Assembly: GCA_011364965.1 (NCBI GenBank)
Contig: RDOB01000004.1
Coordinates: 422,309-486,308 of the forward strand
DNA length: 64,000 nucleotides
Direction: 5' to 3'
Source of the DNA: Candidatus Heimdallarchaeota archaeon
GTDB taxonomy: Archaea; Asgardarchaeota; Heimdallarchaeia; Hodarchaeales; Hodarchaeaceae
Below are positions 1 through 9,935 of the stretch, piece by piece (within the stretch, counting starts at the first letter, position 1; each line of letters starts with the position of its first letter). The notes under the pieces were generated by a model. It ran no database searches and was not told the DNA's origin. It saw nothing but the letters and a program-made list of their open reading frames with translations. Made by a program: the position numbers and the translations under genes.

Positions 1-1
1 A

Positions 2-583
2 GTTAAAGATGTTAATATATTGTGGTTTGTCGTAGCAACTTTTTTATTACCGCTATTCACCGTCCTAGGTAATATGTTAGATTATATTTTGACTTTGGAA
101 CCTAGTTATCAATTATTTAAGGCCGAAGTATTTGATACAGTGGGAATAACCATAATAATTTTAATACCCCTCACTCTAGTGGCAGGATTATTGAGTAGTC
201 CCATATTGGAGGAACCTGGTTGGCGAGGATTTGCTATTGAGCGACTCCAAATGCGATATGGGGTGTTTTTGGGGAGTCTTATCCTTGGAACTCTCTGGTG
301 GATATGGCATCAGCCAATAAATATAGCAAATGGACTCCCAGTAACAATTTATTCCTATTTAGGAATGGTCATCATGTCTTTTGCCATTGATACGATTTAT
401 AATCTCTCAGACCATAATTTATTAAGCGCAATGATAATGCACAGTTCAGCATTCGTGAGACTTAGTTATTTTTATTCTAATTCTGAGAGTATTGGAGTAT
501 TAGTGGTCAGTATTGTAGGGGTCGTGGCGTTGAAAATTATTGCTAGAAATCAGCAAAAATCAAGTCAAGAAAAACAAATTTAG
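2..583 (+). CDS. CPBP-family intramembrane glutamic protease, 5' truncated by window edge
   Basis: Membrane protein of the CPBP (Abi/CAAX protease-like) family. Counting from the TTG at position 20, it shows the family motif EEPGWRG with E64, E65 and R69, and a second motif WWIWHQP with H98; these form the presumed catalytic site inside the membrane. A later HNLLSAMIMH stretch fits the third motif. Several hydrophobic segments surround them. The reading frame stays open upstream of TTG to the first bases of the window, so the true start lies outside and the N-terminal helices are missing. It ends 6 bp before the convergent kinase gene. Family members cleave prenylated or bacteriocin-related substrates, but the substrate here is unknown. 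Confidence 0.85.
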   Translation, partial: VKDVNILWFVVATFLLPLFTVLGNMLDYILTLEPSYQLFKAEVFDTVGITIIILIPLTLVAGLLSSPILEEPGWRGFAIERLQMRYGVFLGSLILGTLWWIWHQPINIANGLPVTIYSYLGMVIMSFAIDTIYNLSDHNLLSAMIMHSSAFVRLSYFYSNSESIGVLVVSIVGVVALKIIARNQQKSSQEKQI

Positions 584-589
584 GGCATA

Positions 590-2143
590 TTATATCATTG
601 GAATTTTAATTTGAAAGAGGGTTCGTTCAGAATTAGAATGAACTGCGATTTTCCAACCATGAGCCTCAATAATTTTTTTGACAATTGGGAGGCCTAATCC
701 CATACTGTCCTTGGAGGTGCTGAATCCATAATCAAAGATCTGATTCTGAATTTCTTGAGGAATAGGAGTTCCATCATTCAAGATCAGAATGAAAACCCCC
801 TCATCATCATTCACACTTTGGACAGAAATCTTATTGGGTATGCCATGGATAACCGCATTTTCAAAGAGATTCTTAAACACTTGGGCTAGTCGTTCTTCAT
901 CACAGAGAACTGAGGGAAGAGGTTGAACCAAAAAGCTTATAGTTTTAGGAATAGTAACTTTAGCGACTCGCTTCACTAAATGATTTAGATCTACTACTGC
1001 ATTTTTCTCAATCGATAATCCTGCATCTGCAAGCATCAAAGAACGACTCATTAACCGTTTCATATAGTCAACCTGATGATCAATAATGGTACTAGCATCA
1101 TAATCGAGGTCTAAAAGACCAATGTAACCTTCAATTAAGGTTAAGCAATTATTGATATCATGAGAAATAAAATGCGCAAACTCACTTAATTCTTCTTTCT
1201 GCCGTCGGAGGGTGTTTTCTACCTGTTTTTGATCCGTAATATCAATAACTGAGACGATCACCTTTTCTAAGGTATCTTCATACCCTGGAATGACAGATAA
1301 GCGGACAATCACATCAATCATTTCCCCCGTTAACTTGTAACCCGGAAATTCACTCTGATACACCGTTTCTCCATTAAAAAGGGCATTTAATTCTTCTTTA
1401 AAAAGCTCCAAGGCTTGATCATTGAAGAAAGCAGGTAAACCAGCATAAAATTCCTCCTTTGTACGAGCATTATACAATTTGAGAGTCGTATTGTTCACAT
1501 TGATAATTCTTACCATTTTTGAGAGTTTTGCAACTTCCTCAGGATTCTGTTCCAAGTATCGCCGTAAATCAGAAACACTCTGAGCCTTTAAACTTTGAAA
1601 ATACTGCTTGACTAAGGAAAAATCTTCCTCCCACAGACTCACTGGAGACTCATTAAAAATAATTCGATAACGCTCCTCACTTTCAATTAAAGCGCGTTCC
1701 ATCTGTTCATGGTGAACCACTTGCCGAATGATATGATATAGCTCTCCACAGAGCATTTTTATTTCCCCCCGCTTCTCCAAGTAATGATTGGCTCCAAGAT
1801 TTAAAGCCTGAATAGCAACTTCTTCTCGGCCTCGGCCTGTCAGAAATATCACGGGAATAGTATTGTTTTGAGTCCGTAGCTGTTGTAAGAGCTCTAATCC
1901 ATCCATCCCCGGCATTTGATAATCAGTAATAATCACATCAATAGAATGTGACTCTAGGACTTCAAAAACTTGGAAAGGGTCAGTAAGAGAATAGATAGTG
2001 AGTTCATTATTACCAACGCCTTTCATATATCGTTTAATCAGCTCTAAAAACGTAATTTCGTCATCAATATGAAGGACAGAAATCAAATGATCCATAAGAG
2101 ACTCCACACTCATAGAAGGGCAATCCAAGATGGAGGATTGCAA
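590..2143 (-). CDS. Hybrid sensor histidine kinase: receiver - PAS - kinase
   Basis: A 517-residue soluble signalling kinase. Residues about 20-140 form a receiver domain with acidic pair D27/D28, phospho-acceptor D74 (ITDYQMPGMDG), T102 and K124. Residues about 155-305 form a PAS domain of the WEEDF...VKxYF type, closing with DITDQKQ. A dimerisation helix follows with H-box FISHDINN (H328). The HATPase domain has its N-box at N425/N429 (NLFENAVIHG), a weak G1 box (NDGTPI) and a clear G2 box (MGLGLPIVKK). No membrane helix is seen, so it should be cytoplasmic and receive phosphate or a small-molecule cue. M17 is an alternative start that would remove a non-conserved leader. No response regulator lies nearby. 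Confidence 0.93.
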   Translation of the reverse strand: MQSSILDCPSMSVESLMDHLISVLHIDDEITFLELIKRYMKGVGNNELTIYSLTDPFQVFEVLESHSIDVIITDYQMPGMDGLELLQQLRTQNNTIPVIFLTGRGREEVAIQALNLGANHYLEKRGEIKMLCGELYHIIRQVVHHEQMERALIESEERYRIIFNESPVSLWEEDFSLVKQYFQSLKAQSVSDLRRYLEQNPEEVAKLSKMVRIINVNNTTLKLYNARTKEEFYAGLPAFFNDQALELFKEELNALFNGETVYQSEFPGYKLTGEMIDVIVRLSVIPGYEDTLEKVIVSVIDITDQKQVENTLRRQKEELSEFAHFISHDINNCLTLIEGYIGLLDLDYDASTIIDHQVDYMKRLMSRSLMLADAGLSIEKNAVVDLNHLVKRVAKVTIPKTISFLVQPLPSVLCDEERLAQVFKNLFENAVIHGIPNKISVQSVNDDEGVFILILNDGTPIPQEIQNQIFDYGFSTSKDSMGLGLPIVKKIIEAHGWKIAVHSNSERTLFQIKIPMI

Positions 2144-2283
2144 CGGAACAAATCCACTATGGAACTTTTAGGGATGTCTTCCTTAAAAAAGTACTACAAA
2201 CCATGACTTGATTTCTCCCTAGGTTTTGAATGTTTTTAATTTTGATTTTGAATATATAAACTCCAGACTGAATCTAGATTGAG

Positions 2284-4881
2284 ATGGAAATCGCTATTGA
2301 AATGCTCGAGGATAAAACCACATTACTGCAGCTGCAAAAACCTGCACGGGAAGCTTCTGTAGCTCTCAAAGCACCTATTGCTCAGCTAATATCAATGTTC
2401 GCAGTTCAACCATCAGGAGATATTGCTGATGCAGCCAAAAATCTTCATCGTGTCACTAATCAATCAGGAGTACAACTTATTCGGCAAATCTTTCCTGTAA
2501 CGCTCAGAAAAAATAACAACAGGTCTGATCCTCCTTATACCGCATTGATGATCCTCGTACGTGTATATAGGATGTTTCATCTTAAATCCGAGGCATTTTT
2601 ACCTGTTATCCTACGAGAAGAACGGAAATTGTTTTTACGCCAAAGATCGATGATTTATACCATGTTGGAAGCCAGCGGTTGTAAAGTAACGTTGATTTCG
2701 GGAAAAAAGCTTATAGGAACACATCTACACGGAGACAAGGTAGCAGAAGGTATCTCGGTCTTTAAGGGGAGGAAGGGGTTTCATTCAAAATTAACTGAAC
2801 CATTTCTTAGGTTAGATCGTGTTCCCACCCGACAGGTAATCGATTATGCTGTACCTACACTGCCCGTAACCCATCGACTTGGAAGTCGGTTAGATAACCC
2901 CTCAATCCCTGTGGGGTTACCACAGGTGAGTACAGGAAAGATCGTAGTCTGTGGGTCCAGTAACACGGAGTTAATAAGTACCTTACAGGAGTTAATTCAC
3001 TCGATTAGTAAAACCCCCACTATTAAGCGGATCTTTGTGATTGATACAAGAAGTGAACTCAATGGATTCATCTCATATATCCTACAGAATCCACAACTAT
3101 CCCACATCCCGCAAATGTTTCGTTTGGGAGAGAATGTCCACCTCAACCTATGCGACATCCTCGTACCTCTCTCTCCAAGTGGTGAGACACAAGATAAAGA
3201 TGCTAGAGCTGCGTGGAAAGCACACGTTATCAGTCAAATCCTCCTTAATTCCTTTCACACAACAGAATACCTCGCGTCGAGATATGCAGTACCGCTTGAA
3301 TCGCAAATTCGTAAGGTTGCGGAAACAAACCATCTGTTTTCATTACGGGATGTCGCCCGTAGCTTGAGTGGCGTGAATGACGCGAACCAACAAATTAGTG
3401 GTGAGGGCACAAATATGTTATTCTCAGATGTGATGACTATAGAGGCACTTGTGGGGCTCTTGGAACAGTTTCGGTCGTTTCCAGAGGTGAACTACCAATC
3501 ATTTAGCGGTCATTATGGAAATCTGATGGTGCAGGAAGGTAGTTTGTCTTTCTTTCAATTTGGAGCCCAGCCACCCCTCATTCGTCGAGCTACTGTCGGT
3601 TTCTTGCTCCATTACCTCTCACAGACTATGCAAGGGGGGTGTGTAGTTCTCACGCATGCAGATGAGGTGTTTCAAAAACAAACAGGATATAAACGTGATC
3701 AGGAAATCGGAACTTCCACCATCCTTGAGACATGGAAGACTATTGCGGCAAATAACGTATTAATCCTAGGAAATACGCGCCTGCAGCCCCTTGCGGTGAA
3801 TATGGACAATTTCGAGGGGGTACGGAATGCAGTGTACCTCAGACTGGTCAACGCACAAGACAGGGATATAATCATCAATAAACACGAGCTAACAGGGCAA
3901 GATCCACAAATTCAGGCCAAACCATATCTAAAACAACAAACGCTCGGGATCGCGGAAGGTGAGGGGTTGCTATTTCGGGAAGATGTTCCGCAAACCGTAG
4001 GATTCCATTTTAAGCTAGAATCATTACTGCCATTCGATCCTAAACCAATCCCAGTGCGGACAACAAAGCAGCGAGGAGCAGAAACACTGGGATTAACTCC
4101 TGAGAAGTATGAACTACTCATGCAACTGCTAAAACTAATGATTCATCATCCCTGTAACTCTGATGAAGCAATGGCACTTATCGAACCTACGAAACACGGA
4201 GAGCTAACACTCGATTATTTTACCCCGTTAGAATTATACGAAACACAAATCGATGGGGGAAATAACTACTGGATTATCACTTCGAAAGGACGAGAGTACT
4301 ATGCTAAACAAAACGACTTCCTGAATTCTCTACCCCCACCGTTACCCCATGAGAAAGTATCACATGTACAGGACGAGTTGAAGCGCTTAGAAGCTATCTA
4401 TGACCTCAATTCTCCACAAGCTGAGCGACTTGCGATTAATACTAAGGTGAAACTACTAGTAGGACAATTATTGAGCCTGTACCGCCACCTACGAGTTACA
4501 TCAACTCCATGGAGTCGTGTGGCGGAATACCATGACTTAATAACGATCAATTCATTAGACTGGCAAGATTTTCGTAGTCTGTTTAGTCTAGCTTATAATA
4601 TGGTTACAAATCTAATGCTGGAAATAGATCAGCTACAGAAACAGCAGTCGGAAGCGGCCCTAGAAGATCAGCTGCGTCAAACTGTGTTACGAGCGGAATC
4701 CCAGAGGACAAATTTAGACAGTTTTTTGCCTCCTGCAACCCTAATGAAACTCCAAGAGCTATCAACGGAAATTGGAGTAGCTATTTATCCTGAAACTGGT
4801 ATAGTTGATCTTACTTATGCACTTAAACTTCAAGGCCGTTCATTATTTGAAGAACTAGCAATAAAGAAGGAGAGAGGGTAA
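2284..4881 (+). CDS. HerA/VirB4-like ATPase fold with degenerate Walker A
   Basis: An 865-residue protein organised like archaeal HerA/FtsK/VirB4-type DNA-pumping ATPases. It has an N-terminal domain (about 1-190), then a LGSRLDNPSIPVG lead-in to the ATPase core. Where GxxGxGKS/T should sit, residues 223-230 read CGSSNTEL, so the catalytic lysine and the glycine loop are gone. The Walker B region survives as a hydrophobic strand ending in D460-E461 (VVLTHADEV), followed by a sensor-like LILGNTRLQPL and a VYLRL strand. The C-terminal 300 residues are mostly helical. Family members translocate DNA; this copy probably cannot hydrolyse ATP in the usual way and may be structural. The family assignment is inferred from motif layout. 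Base composition is a little richer in GC than its neighbours. Confidence 0.6.
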   Translation: MEIAIEMLEDKTTLLQLQKPAREASVALKAPIAQLISMFAVQPSGDIADAAKNLHRVTNQSGVQLIRQIFPVTLRKNNNRSDPPYTALMILVRVYRMFHLKSEAFLPVILREERKLFLRQRSMIYTMLEASGCKVTLISGKKLIGTHLHGDKVAEGISVFKGRKGFHSKLTEPFLRLDRVPTRQVIDYAVPTLPVTHRLGSRLDNPSIPVGLPQVSTGKIVVCGSSNTELISTLQELIHSISKTPTIKRIFVIDTRSELNGFISYILQNPQLSHIPQMFRLGENVHLNLCDILVPLSPSGETQDKDARAAWKAHVISQILLNSFHTTEYLASRYAVPLESQIRKVAETNHLFSLRDVARSLSGVNDANQQISGEGTNMLFSDVMTIEALVGLLEQFRSFPEVNYQSFSGHYGNLMVQEGSLSFFQFGAQPPLIRRATVGFLLHYLSQTMQGGCVVLTHADEVFQKQTGYKRDQEIGTSTILETWKTIAANNVLILGNTRLQPLAVNMDNFEGVRNAVYLRLVNAQDRDIIINKHELTGQDPQIQAKPYLKQQTLGIAEGEGLLFREDVPQTVGFHFKLESLLPFDPKPIPVRTTKQRGAETLGLTPEKYELLMQLLKLMIHHPCNSDEAMALIEPTKHGELTLDYFTPLELYETQIDGGNNYWIITSKGREYYAKQNDFLNSLPPPLPHEKVSHVQDELKRLEAIYDLNSPQAERLAINTKVKLLVGQLLSLYRHLRVTSTPWSRVAEYHDLITINSLDWQDFRSLFSLAYNMVTNLMLEIDQLQKQQSEAALEDQLRQTVLRAESQRTNLDSFLPPATLMKLQELSTEIGVAIYPETGIVDLTYALKLQGRSLFEELAIKKERG

Positions 4882-5041
4882 CGTACTTAATATAAATCAT
4901 TCAAATTGAAATTAGAGTAATAATTTAGCATTTTGCGTCAGAATATTGAAATGAAGGGTACAGGGAATATAGTATAGATGGCAATATTCACTTTAACCTG
5001 TCTATATTTTTTCCAGAATATCTTGTTTATATCCCTATGGG

Positions 5042-6442
5042 GTGTTTAAAATCTTTAATCTTGTAGAAGAAGCATATGAGTCGTTTGATCAGCTTTCATA
5101 CAACGAGCTTATGCATATACGAGGGCAAAATCGAGTTATATCCCTTTACTCAATGAAAAATAGAGTCTTAGAAGAAGCATCACGTAACTTTTCACTGGGA
5201 TTGGGAACCCGAATATTATCAAATGGAGCTTGGGGGTTTACTAGAACAAATATCATGGATTCAGACAATATACGTTCATCCATGGTAATGGCGAAGAAAC
5301 TTGCACAAACCGCTTCCAATTATCAAAGAACCAAAATCACTCTTTCAGAAACACGTCCCGTACATGACTCTGTTAAGAGTCAATGCCACAAACCCATAGA
5401 AATCGCTTCTCAGGATCAAATTATAAAAACACTCCAAGAAATTTCCACTGGGATATCCACTTCTTTAACCGAATTAAAAAATATAAATTTAAGCCTCCTC
5501 GGTTTGACAGATAGAAAAATCTTTTTGAGTTCAGAAGGATCAAGGATTCAAGAAGAATTCTCCAAGGTGCAACTGAAAATTGATCTCCTCCTAAAAAAGC
5601 ATGATCAATTAATACCGTTTTCAGAAACTTACGGACATACAGGCGGAATGGAGCTTTTTGATAAAATTGATACAGATAGTATAGCAGAAAATATAGTAAC
5701 AGAAGCAAAACCACTATTAGAAGCCAAAGCATGTCCAGCTGGGATCTTTAAAGTGATAATTCAGCCTTCTTTATGTGCAACGTTATTACATGAAGCAATT
5801 GGGCACCCATTGGAAGCAGATCTCGCTATGGCAGGAGGAGGGTTTAATGAAACTTTAATGGGAAGAAAGGTCTCTTCAGAGCTAGTAACAATATATGATT
5901 CAGGATTAGTGGAGGGGGGTTTGGGCTATTTCAATTATGATGATGAAGGAGTAAAATGTAGTCCAACCACGTTAATTGAAAATGGAACCCTTGAATCTTA
6001 TATGCATGATAGGACATCAGCAGCTATTTCAGACGTAGAATCCACAGGAAACTCTCATGCCTGGGATTATAGCGTACCACCTTTGATACGACAAACCAAT
6101 ATTGGAATGAAGGCGGGGGATTGTACTATGGATGAACTAATTGAAGATATAAACCAAGGCCTTCTCCTCGAGGGTACTTTTGGAGGGATGGCCAACTCAA
6201 ATGCCGATTTTACTTTTGGTTTCCAACAGGCATTTCAGATAAGACAAGGGCATATTGATCAGGTATATTTAGGGGCCAATGTGTCAGGAAACGCCATCGA
6301 AGTCTTTCAAACAATAGATGGAATCAGTAACAAAGCGATATTACGACCTGGGGCCTGTGGGAAGGGGCAGTTCGCGATCCAAGGACGTATCGTGCCTGCG
6401 ATACGCTGTAATATTATGATCGGAGGTAAAGGAGGTACATAG
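5042..6442 (+). CDS. tldD: TldD-like metalloprotease
   Basis: Larger catalytic partner of the TldD/TldE zinc protease, which degrades unfolded or flexible peptides in the cytoplasm and in bacteria matures microcins and clears CcdA. The metal-binding HExxxH motif is intact as HEAIGH at residues 250-255 in a LLHEAIGHPLEAD context. The conserved C-terminal region with GGTFGG-like glycine turns is present. At 466 residues it is close to the usual 450-480. The start is GTG at 5042, giving MFKIFNLVEEAY, which fits the family N-terminus. Its TAG stop abuts the ATG of the TldE gene, so the two are translationally coupled. Confidence 0.95.
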   Translation: MFKIFNLVEEAYESFDQLSYNELMHIRGQNRVISLYSMKNRVLEEASRNFSLGLGTRILSNGAWGFTRTNIMDSDNIRSSMVMAKKLAQTASNYQRTKITLSETRPVHDSVKSQCHKPIEIASQDQIIKTLQEISTGISTSLTELKNINLSLLGLTDRKIFLSSEGSRIQEEFSKVQLKIDLLLKKHDQLIPFSETYGHTGGMELFDKIDTDSIAENIVTEAKPLLEAKACPAGIFKVIIQPSLCATLLHEAIGHPLEADLAMAGGGFNETLMGRKVSSELVTIYDSGLVEGGLGYFNYDDEGVKCSPTTLIENGTLESYMHDRTSAAISDVESTGNSHAWDYSVPPLIRQTNIGMKAGDCTMDELIEDINQGLLLEGTFGGMANSNADFTFGFQQAFQIRQGHIDQVYLGANVSGNAIEVFQTIDGISNKAILRPGACGKGQFAIQGRIVPAIRCNIMIGGKGGT

Positions 6443-7846
6443 ATGGCAATTAATCAAACTTGGGAAATTCTCAAGGAGAACGTTCAGTGGGCGTTAAGAC
6501 TTATAGAAGAGCATATTGTTGCAGCAGAAGCATTCTACACACTAAAAAACCTCACCCAGATTCAAATTAGAAATTCAGAGATAACAGGGAATAATCAAGG
6601 TATAGATGGAGGAATCGGATTCCGAACATTAATTGGAGGCAATCGATTAGGATTTACTTCTACCAACAACTTTTTGAAAAAAGAAGAAGTCCTTAAAGCA
6701 GTAGAAAATGCCATCAACCTCGCTCAGATTAGTACTCCCAATGAACATGTCTGTTTTCCAGAAAAATCCAACCCTAAAATTATTAAGGGCCTATTTGATA
6801 ATGAATTTGTCACTACTACTATAGATGAAGCTCTAGATATTGCAAAATCAGGATTAATCGCAACAGAAGCAGTTGATAAACGAGTAAAAGTGAAACGAGG
6901 AGAATTGTTTCTCGAATATGGATGGAAAGGAATTCAAAATACTCTAGGAGTAGAGGTGGAAACCAAAAACAGTCGGGGAGTCTTCTATCTCGGCGCAATT
7001 GCACAGGAGCAAGATCAAGTGACTGGATTATGTTCAGAGATAAACCGTACTACCTCCTTGGATTTTGATGCACAAAAACAGGGAGAGACAGTGGCGAGAA
7101 AAGTATTAAACCTTTTGAATCCAAAAACAATTACGAGCTTCACCGGGCCAGTGATTTTTTCCCCTGAAGTCGTTGCTGATCACATTTTTGCAGTCATAAC
7201 AGAAGCATTGAAAGGAGACAATGTAATTGCGAACTCCTCAGCTTGGACAGATAGGATAGGAAGCCCAGTAGCCATAAATAGCCTTACAATTTCTGATAAC
7301 CCCTTATTACAGGCTAATTTTGCCTCTCAACCATTTGATGATGAAGGAGCAGCAACTACTCAAACACTCCTAGTCAAGAATGGAGAATTAAAACAATTTT
7401 TACAACATTCCAGTAGCGCAAAAGCTTTCAACGATAAAACGACAGGAAATGCATCCCGATACGGTACGGGTTGGGACATTACACGACTGATTGTAGGTTC
7501 GGGCTATAAGGTACAACCCATAGTATACCCCCACAATTTAATCATTGAACCAAGCCAATATACTTTAACTGACCTTATCGAAGAGGTGAGTCATGGGCTT
7601 TTCATTGATTCGGTTGCAGGTTTCCCCCATCCAGGTTCAGGACTGGTGAGTGCACAAATATCCAGAGGATTTTTTATTGAAAAAGGAGAACTTACGCAGG
7701 CAATAAAGGATACTATGGTTGTAGGAAATGTTTTTGAGTGGTTACAGCATATCTCAGGTGTCTCGAAAGAAACTAAACAATTTGATTTCTGTCATATGCC
7801 TGCCCTCCGTGTTGAGGAGGTAAAAATCGTAGGAAGAGAACAATAA
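6443..7846 (+). CDS. tldE: TldE/PmbA-like protein
   Basis: Partner of TldD: same fold but without the HExxxH zinc motif, as expected for TldE/PmbA, which forms the heterodimer and helps shape the cleavage chamber. It has 467 residues, the normal family length. The ATG follows the tldD stop with no spacer. A strong Shine-Dalgarno site, GGAGGT at 6431-6436 inside the tldD end, serves it. The family hallmarks FDDEG (with following ATTQT) and the GNASR/GTGWD region are visible in the C-terminal half. The pair forms a two-gene operon. Confidence 0.95.
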   Translation: MAINQTWEILKENVQWALRLIEEHIVAAEAFYTLKNLTQIQIRNSEITGNNQGIDGGIGFRTLIGGNRLGFTSTNNFLKKEEVLKAVENAINLAQISTPNEHVCFPEKSNPKIIKGLFDNEFVTTTIDEALDIAKSGLIATEAVDKRVKVKRGELFLEYGWKGIQNTLGVEVETKNSRGVFYLGAIAQEQDQVTGLCSEINRTTSLDFDAQKQGETVARKVLNLLNPKTITSFTGPVIFSPEVVADHIFAVITEALKGDNVIANSSAWTDRIGSPVAINSLTISDNPLLQANFASQPFDDEGAATTQTLLVKNGELKQFLQHSSSAKAFNDKTTGNASRYGTGWDITRLIVGSGYKVQPIVYPHNLIIEPSQYTLTDLIEEVSHGLFIDSVAGFPHPGSGLVSAQISRGFFIEKGELTQAIKDTMVVGNVFEWLQHISGVSKETKQFDFCHMPALRVEEVKIVGREQ

Positions 7847-7926
7847 CTGAATTAAAGATGAAAACTAAAAAAAAATCATTTGTGTCAATAATTTACTTCG
7901 AAACATCCTGATTCGAGGGTTTGAAT

Positions 7927-8818
7927 GTGCATATTAAGAAACATACATCTTTTTTTGGTGTGTTGTTATCCCTTTCGTTTTCTGTCCTCTACCTCAGGAC
8001 ATGGGGGAAAAATAAGTAGTAATAGCACTGTGACTCAGGAAACTACTGGGCCTCCGTACTATATAATCTCATACTAGTATTATGTTTATACTGCGTGTTA
8101 TAAATGGGGGTTTCCAATTATCGATTATTCCAACCTCAGTTGTCCCAAAGTGGTGAATCGGATTCCCCTTAATACATGGCATTCTTTTAAAAATATTCAG
8201 GTTCAGAAATATGGAGTATATATTGGAGATTATCGATATGGGATTTACGGTCTTAGTTATGATCCTATCCACCCACTCTGTCTATGGACTTATGACGTAA
8301 AACGTGGAAAAATAGGGCCAAAAGCCATTAAACAAACAATTTCTAATCGATTCTTCGTTTTGAACTTCTAGCAAAAAATTGCGGAGGAAGAAGAAGCTTT
8401 AATGTTCTATATTATTCCCCGAGTAAACTCCACGATGTGCGGTCAACCATATAATGTTTACTATCCCATTGAGCAGCAATATAACCACTTTACTCTACTG
8501 GAAGAGAACATTCTTGCTGTGGGTGATGAGAATAATACACTCATTTTCTTTGAAATCACTGAAAAACAGCAATTAGAGTACATAACTGCAATCTGTCTCG
8601 GCTCTAATGGAACGATAAGAGATCTTTGTCCCCTTACGAATACGAAAGAAATCTACATTGTGGACGGAGCTAATGGTTTACTGAAATTAGCCATTCAGGT
8701 TGAATAATCAACACAATCGGGGCTTTATGGTTTTGAAAGTCGGATCTTAATTCTTGGAGGGTGTCTCATTATCTTAAACAAAAAACGAAAGCAAGAATTC
8801 TACCTTCCTTCTGATTAA
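7927..8818 (+). pseudogene. Decayed secreted LVIVD-repeat beta-propeller protein
   Basis: Remains of a surface protein. A GTG at 7927 opens a signal-peptide-like stretch (VHIKKHTSFFGVLLSLSF) in one frame. After a frameshift near 7990 the rest lies in the next frame and is broken by stops at 8075 (TAG), 8369 (TAG) and 8705 (TAA). Reading through these gives LVIVD-type propeller repeats such as VYTACYKWGFPIIDYS and VYIGDYRYGIYGLSYD. After the last stop the frame gives GFESRILILGGCLIILNKKR, a C-terminal membrane anchor. One frame carries the signal through three stops, so this is a dead gene and not several small ones. TAG and TAA end other genes in the window, so recoding is unlikely. Confidence 0.75.
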
Positions 8819-8970
8819 GAGGGAGTAAAGGCTCTTCAGCCCTAAAAAAGGGAGCATAATCACTAAGAAATTTCCTTCAAAATAAACAGAACTCTCCTCT
8901 GGGGAGCAATCGACTTCTCAGATCATATATTATTTAATCAGGAATTCCGAAAAAGGACTGAGATTCGACT

Positions 8971-9720
8971 ATGGTAAAATTGAAAATGTGGGCCAATCTT
9001 TCTACTCCTGTTCAACAAATAGCGTTTTTAATGAGTAGTATATGGGCTATTGCTCCATTAATTGCCCGAATTATCGCTATCATGATTACAGGTGCAACTG
9101 GATTGGTCTTAGTATCATATTATTTCTGGAACATTGCAGATTTAACACTGGGATTATTTTTCCGGGCATTCCGACTAAATACATTGGCTTATAGTTTTTT
9201 AAATTTTCATTCTGTTCCTTACTTGCAGTTTTTATTTGTAATTTTTGTGCAAATCTCCCGTTTAGGAGGTATCGTAGGGATCCTGCTGTTTATTGGAGCT
9301 GTGATCGAATTAGCACGAAGTAAACAGCGGAAAGAAAGCATAACGACCACAAATATCTATAGCATAATCCGTCATCCTCAAAATGTAGCGTTTATCTTGA
9401 TGGGATTAGGATACCTTTTTCTTCTAGAAGTACGCTTAGGAGATGTCTTCTCATGGTCAATTTTTACCTTTATAGTCATTATGGAGGCCCGATGGGAGGA
9501 AAAACGGTTACTAAAGCAGTTTCCAACGGAATACACATTATATAAAACAAATACTCCATTTATGATCCCTTTAGTGCGGTTTCCTGCTTTCCAGAGGGTA
9601 CACAACCTGTCGTACAAACAAGAATTAGGAATCGGGATACTAATCTATTTGATTCTTTCAATTCCAACATTTACTTTTCTAGAATCGTTTTCTATGGGCA
9701 CATTCGGACTTATCAGCTGA
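8971..9720 (+). CDS. Isoprenylcysteine/phospholipid methyltransferase-like membrane protein
   Basis: A 249-residue membrane protein of the ICMT/PEMT superfamily. These enzymes transfer a methyl group from S-adenosylmethionine to prenylated cysteines or lipid head groups at the membrane. The C-terminal signature is present: SIIRHPQNVAF, then WEEKRLLKQF and EYTLYKTNTPF, matching the RHP...EE...F..EY..Y pattern that binds SAM. Four to five hydrophobic segments precede and follow it. The start is the ATG at 8971, well clear of the upstream pseudogene. A second family member sits at 56330-57019 and a broken third at about 30001-30137. The substrate cannot be told from sequence. Confidence 0.75.
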   Translation: MVKLKMWANLSTPVQQIAFLMSSIWAIAPLIARIIAIMITGATGLVLVSYYFWNIADLTLGLFFRAFRLNTLAYSFLNFHSVPYLQFLFVIFVQISRLGGIVGILLFIGAVIELARSKQRKESITTTNIYSIIRHPQNVAFILMGLGYLFLLEVRLGDVFSWSIFTFIVIMEARWEEKRLLKQFPTEYTLYKTNTPFMIPLVRFPAFQRVHNLSYKQELGIGILIYLILSIPTFTFLESFSMGTFGLIS

Positions 9721-9870
9721 AATTCTAAAATGCCAACTCTTATTAGGCTATTGGAGTCATTATTTTAGCGTGATATTGAAGGGGGAAAAATCTCTTTTTA
9801 TTCTTTGAATGCAGAGAAAATATAGGGAGAGGTTTATTGAATTTTAAACAGCTTTCATGATTGTTTCTAT

Positions 9871-9900
9871 TTCCCCTTTTAAAAGGTTATAAAGGGGGAA
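9871..9900. other. Inverted repeat (short hairpin)
   Basis: TTCCCCTTTT at 9871-9880 pairs with AAAGGGGGAA at 9891-9900 with one bulge, giving a stem of about nine pairs. It lies 36 bp before the RDD gene. It could be a weak terminator of the upstream methyltransferase gene, but no T-run follows. Confidence 0.35.
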
Positions 9901-9935
9901 TCCCTTAATTGACCACTTAAGGAAGCTAAGGCCAA

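Noticed and set aside
3041..3367. Open frames inside the HerA-like gene on both strands
   Set aside because: They are shadows of the long 2284-4881 frame and have no protein-like pattern.
8369..8371. In-frame TAG as a pyrrolysine codon
   Set aside because: TAG ends other genes here (for example tldD), no pyrrolysine genes are seen, and the same gene has other stops and a frameshift.
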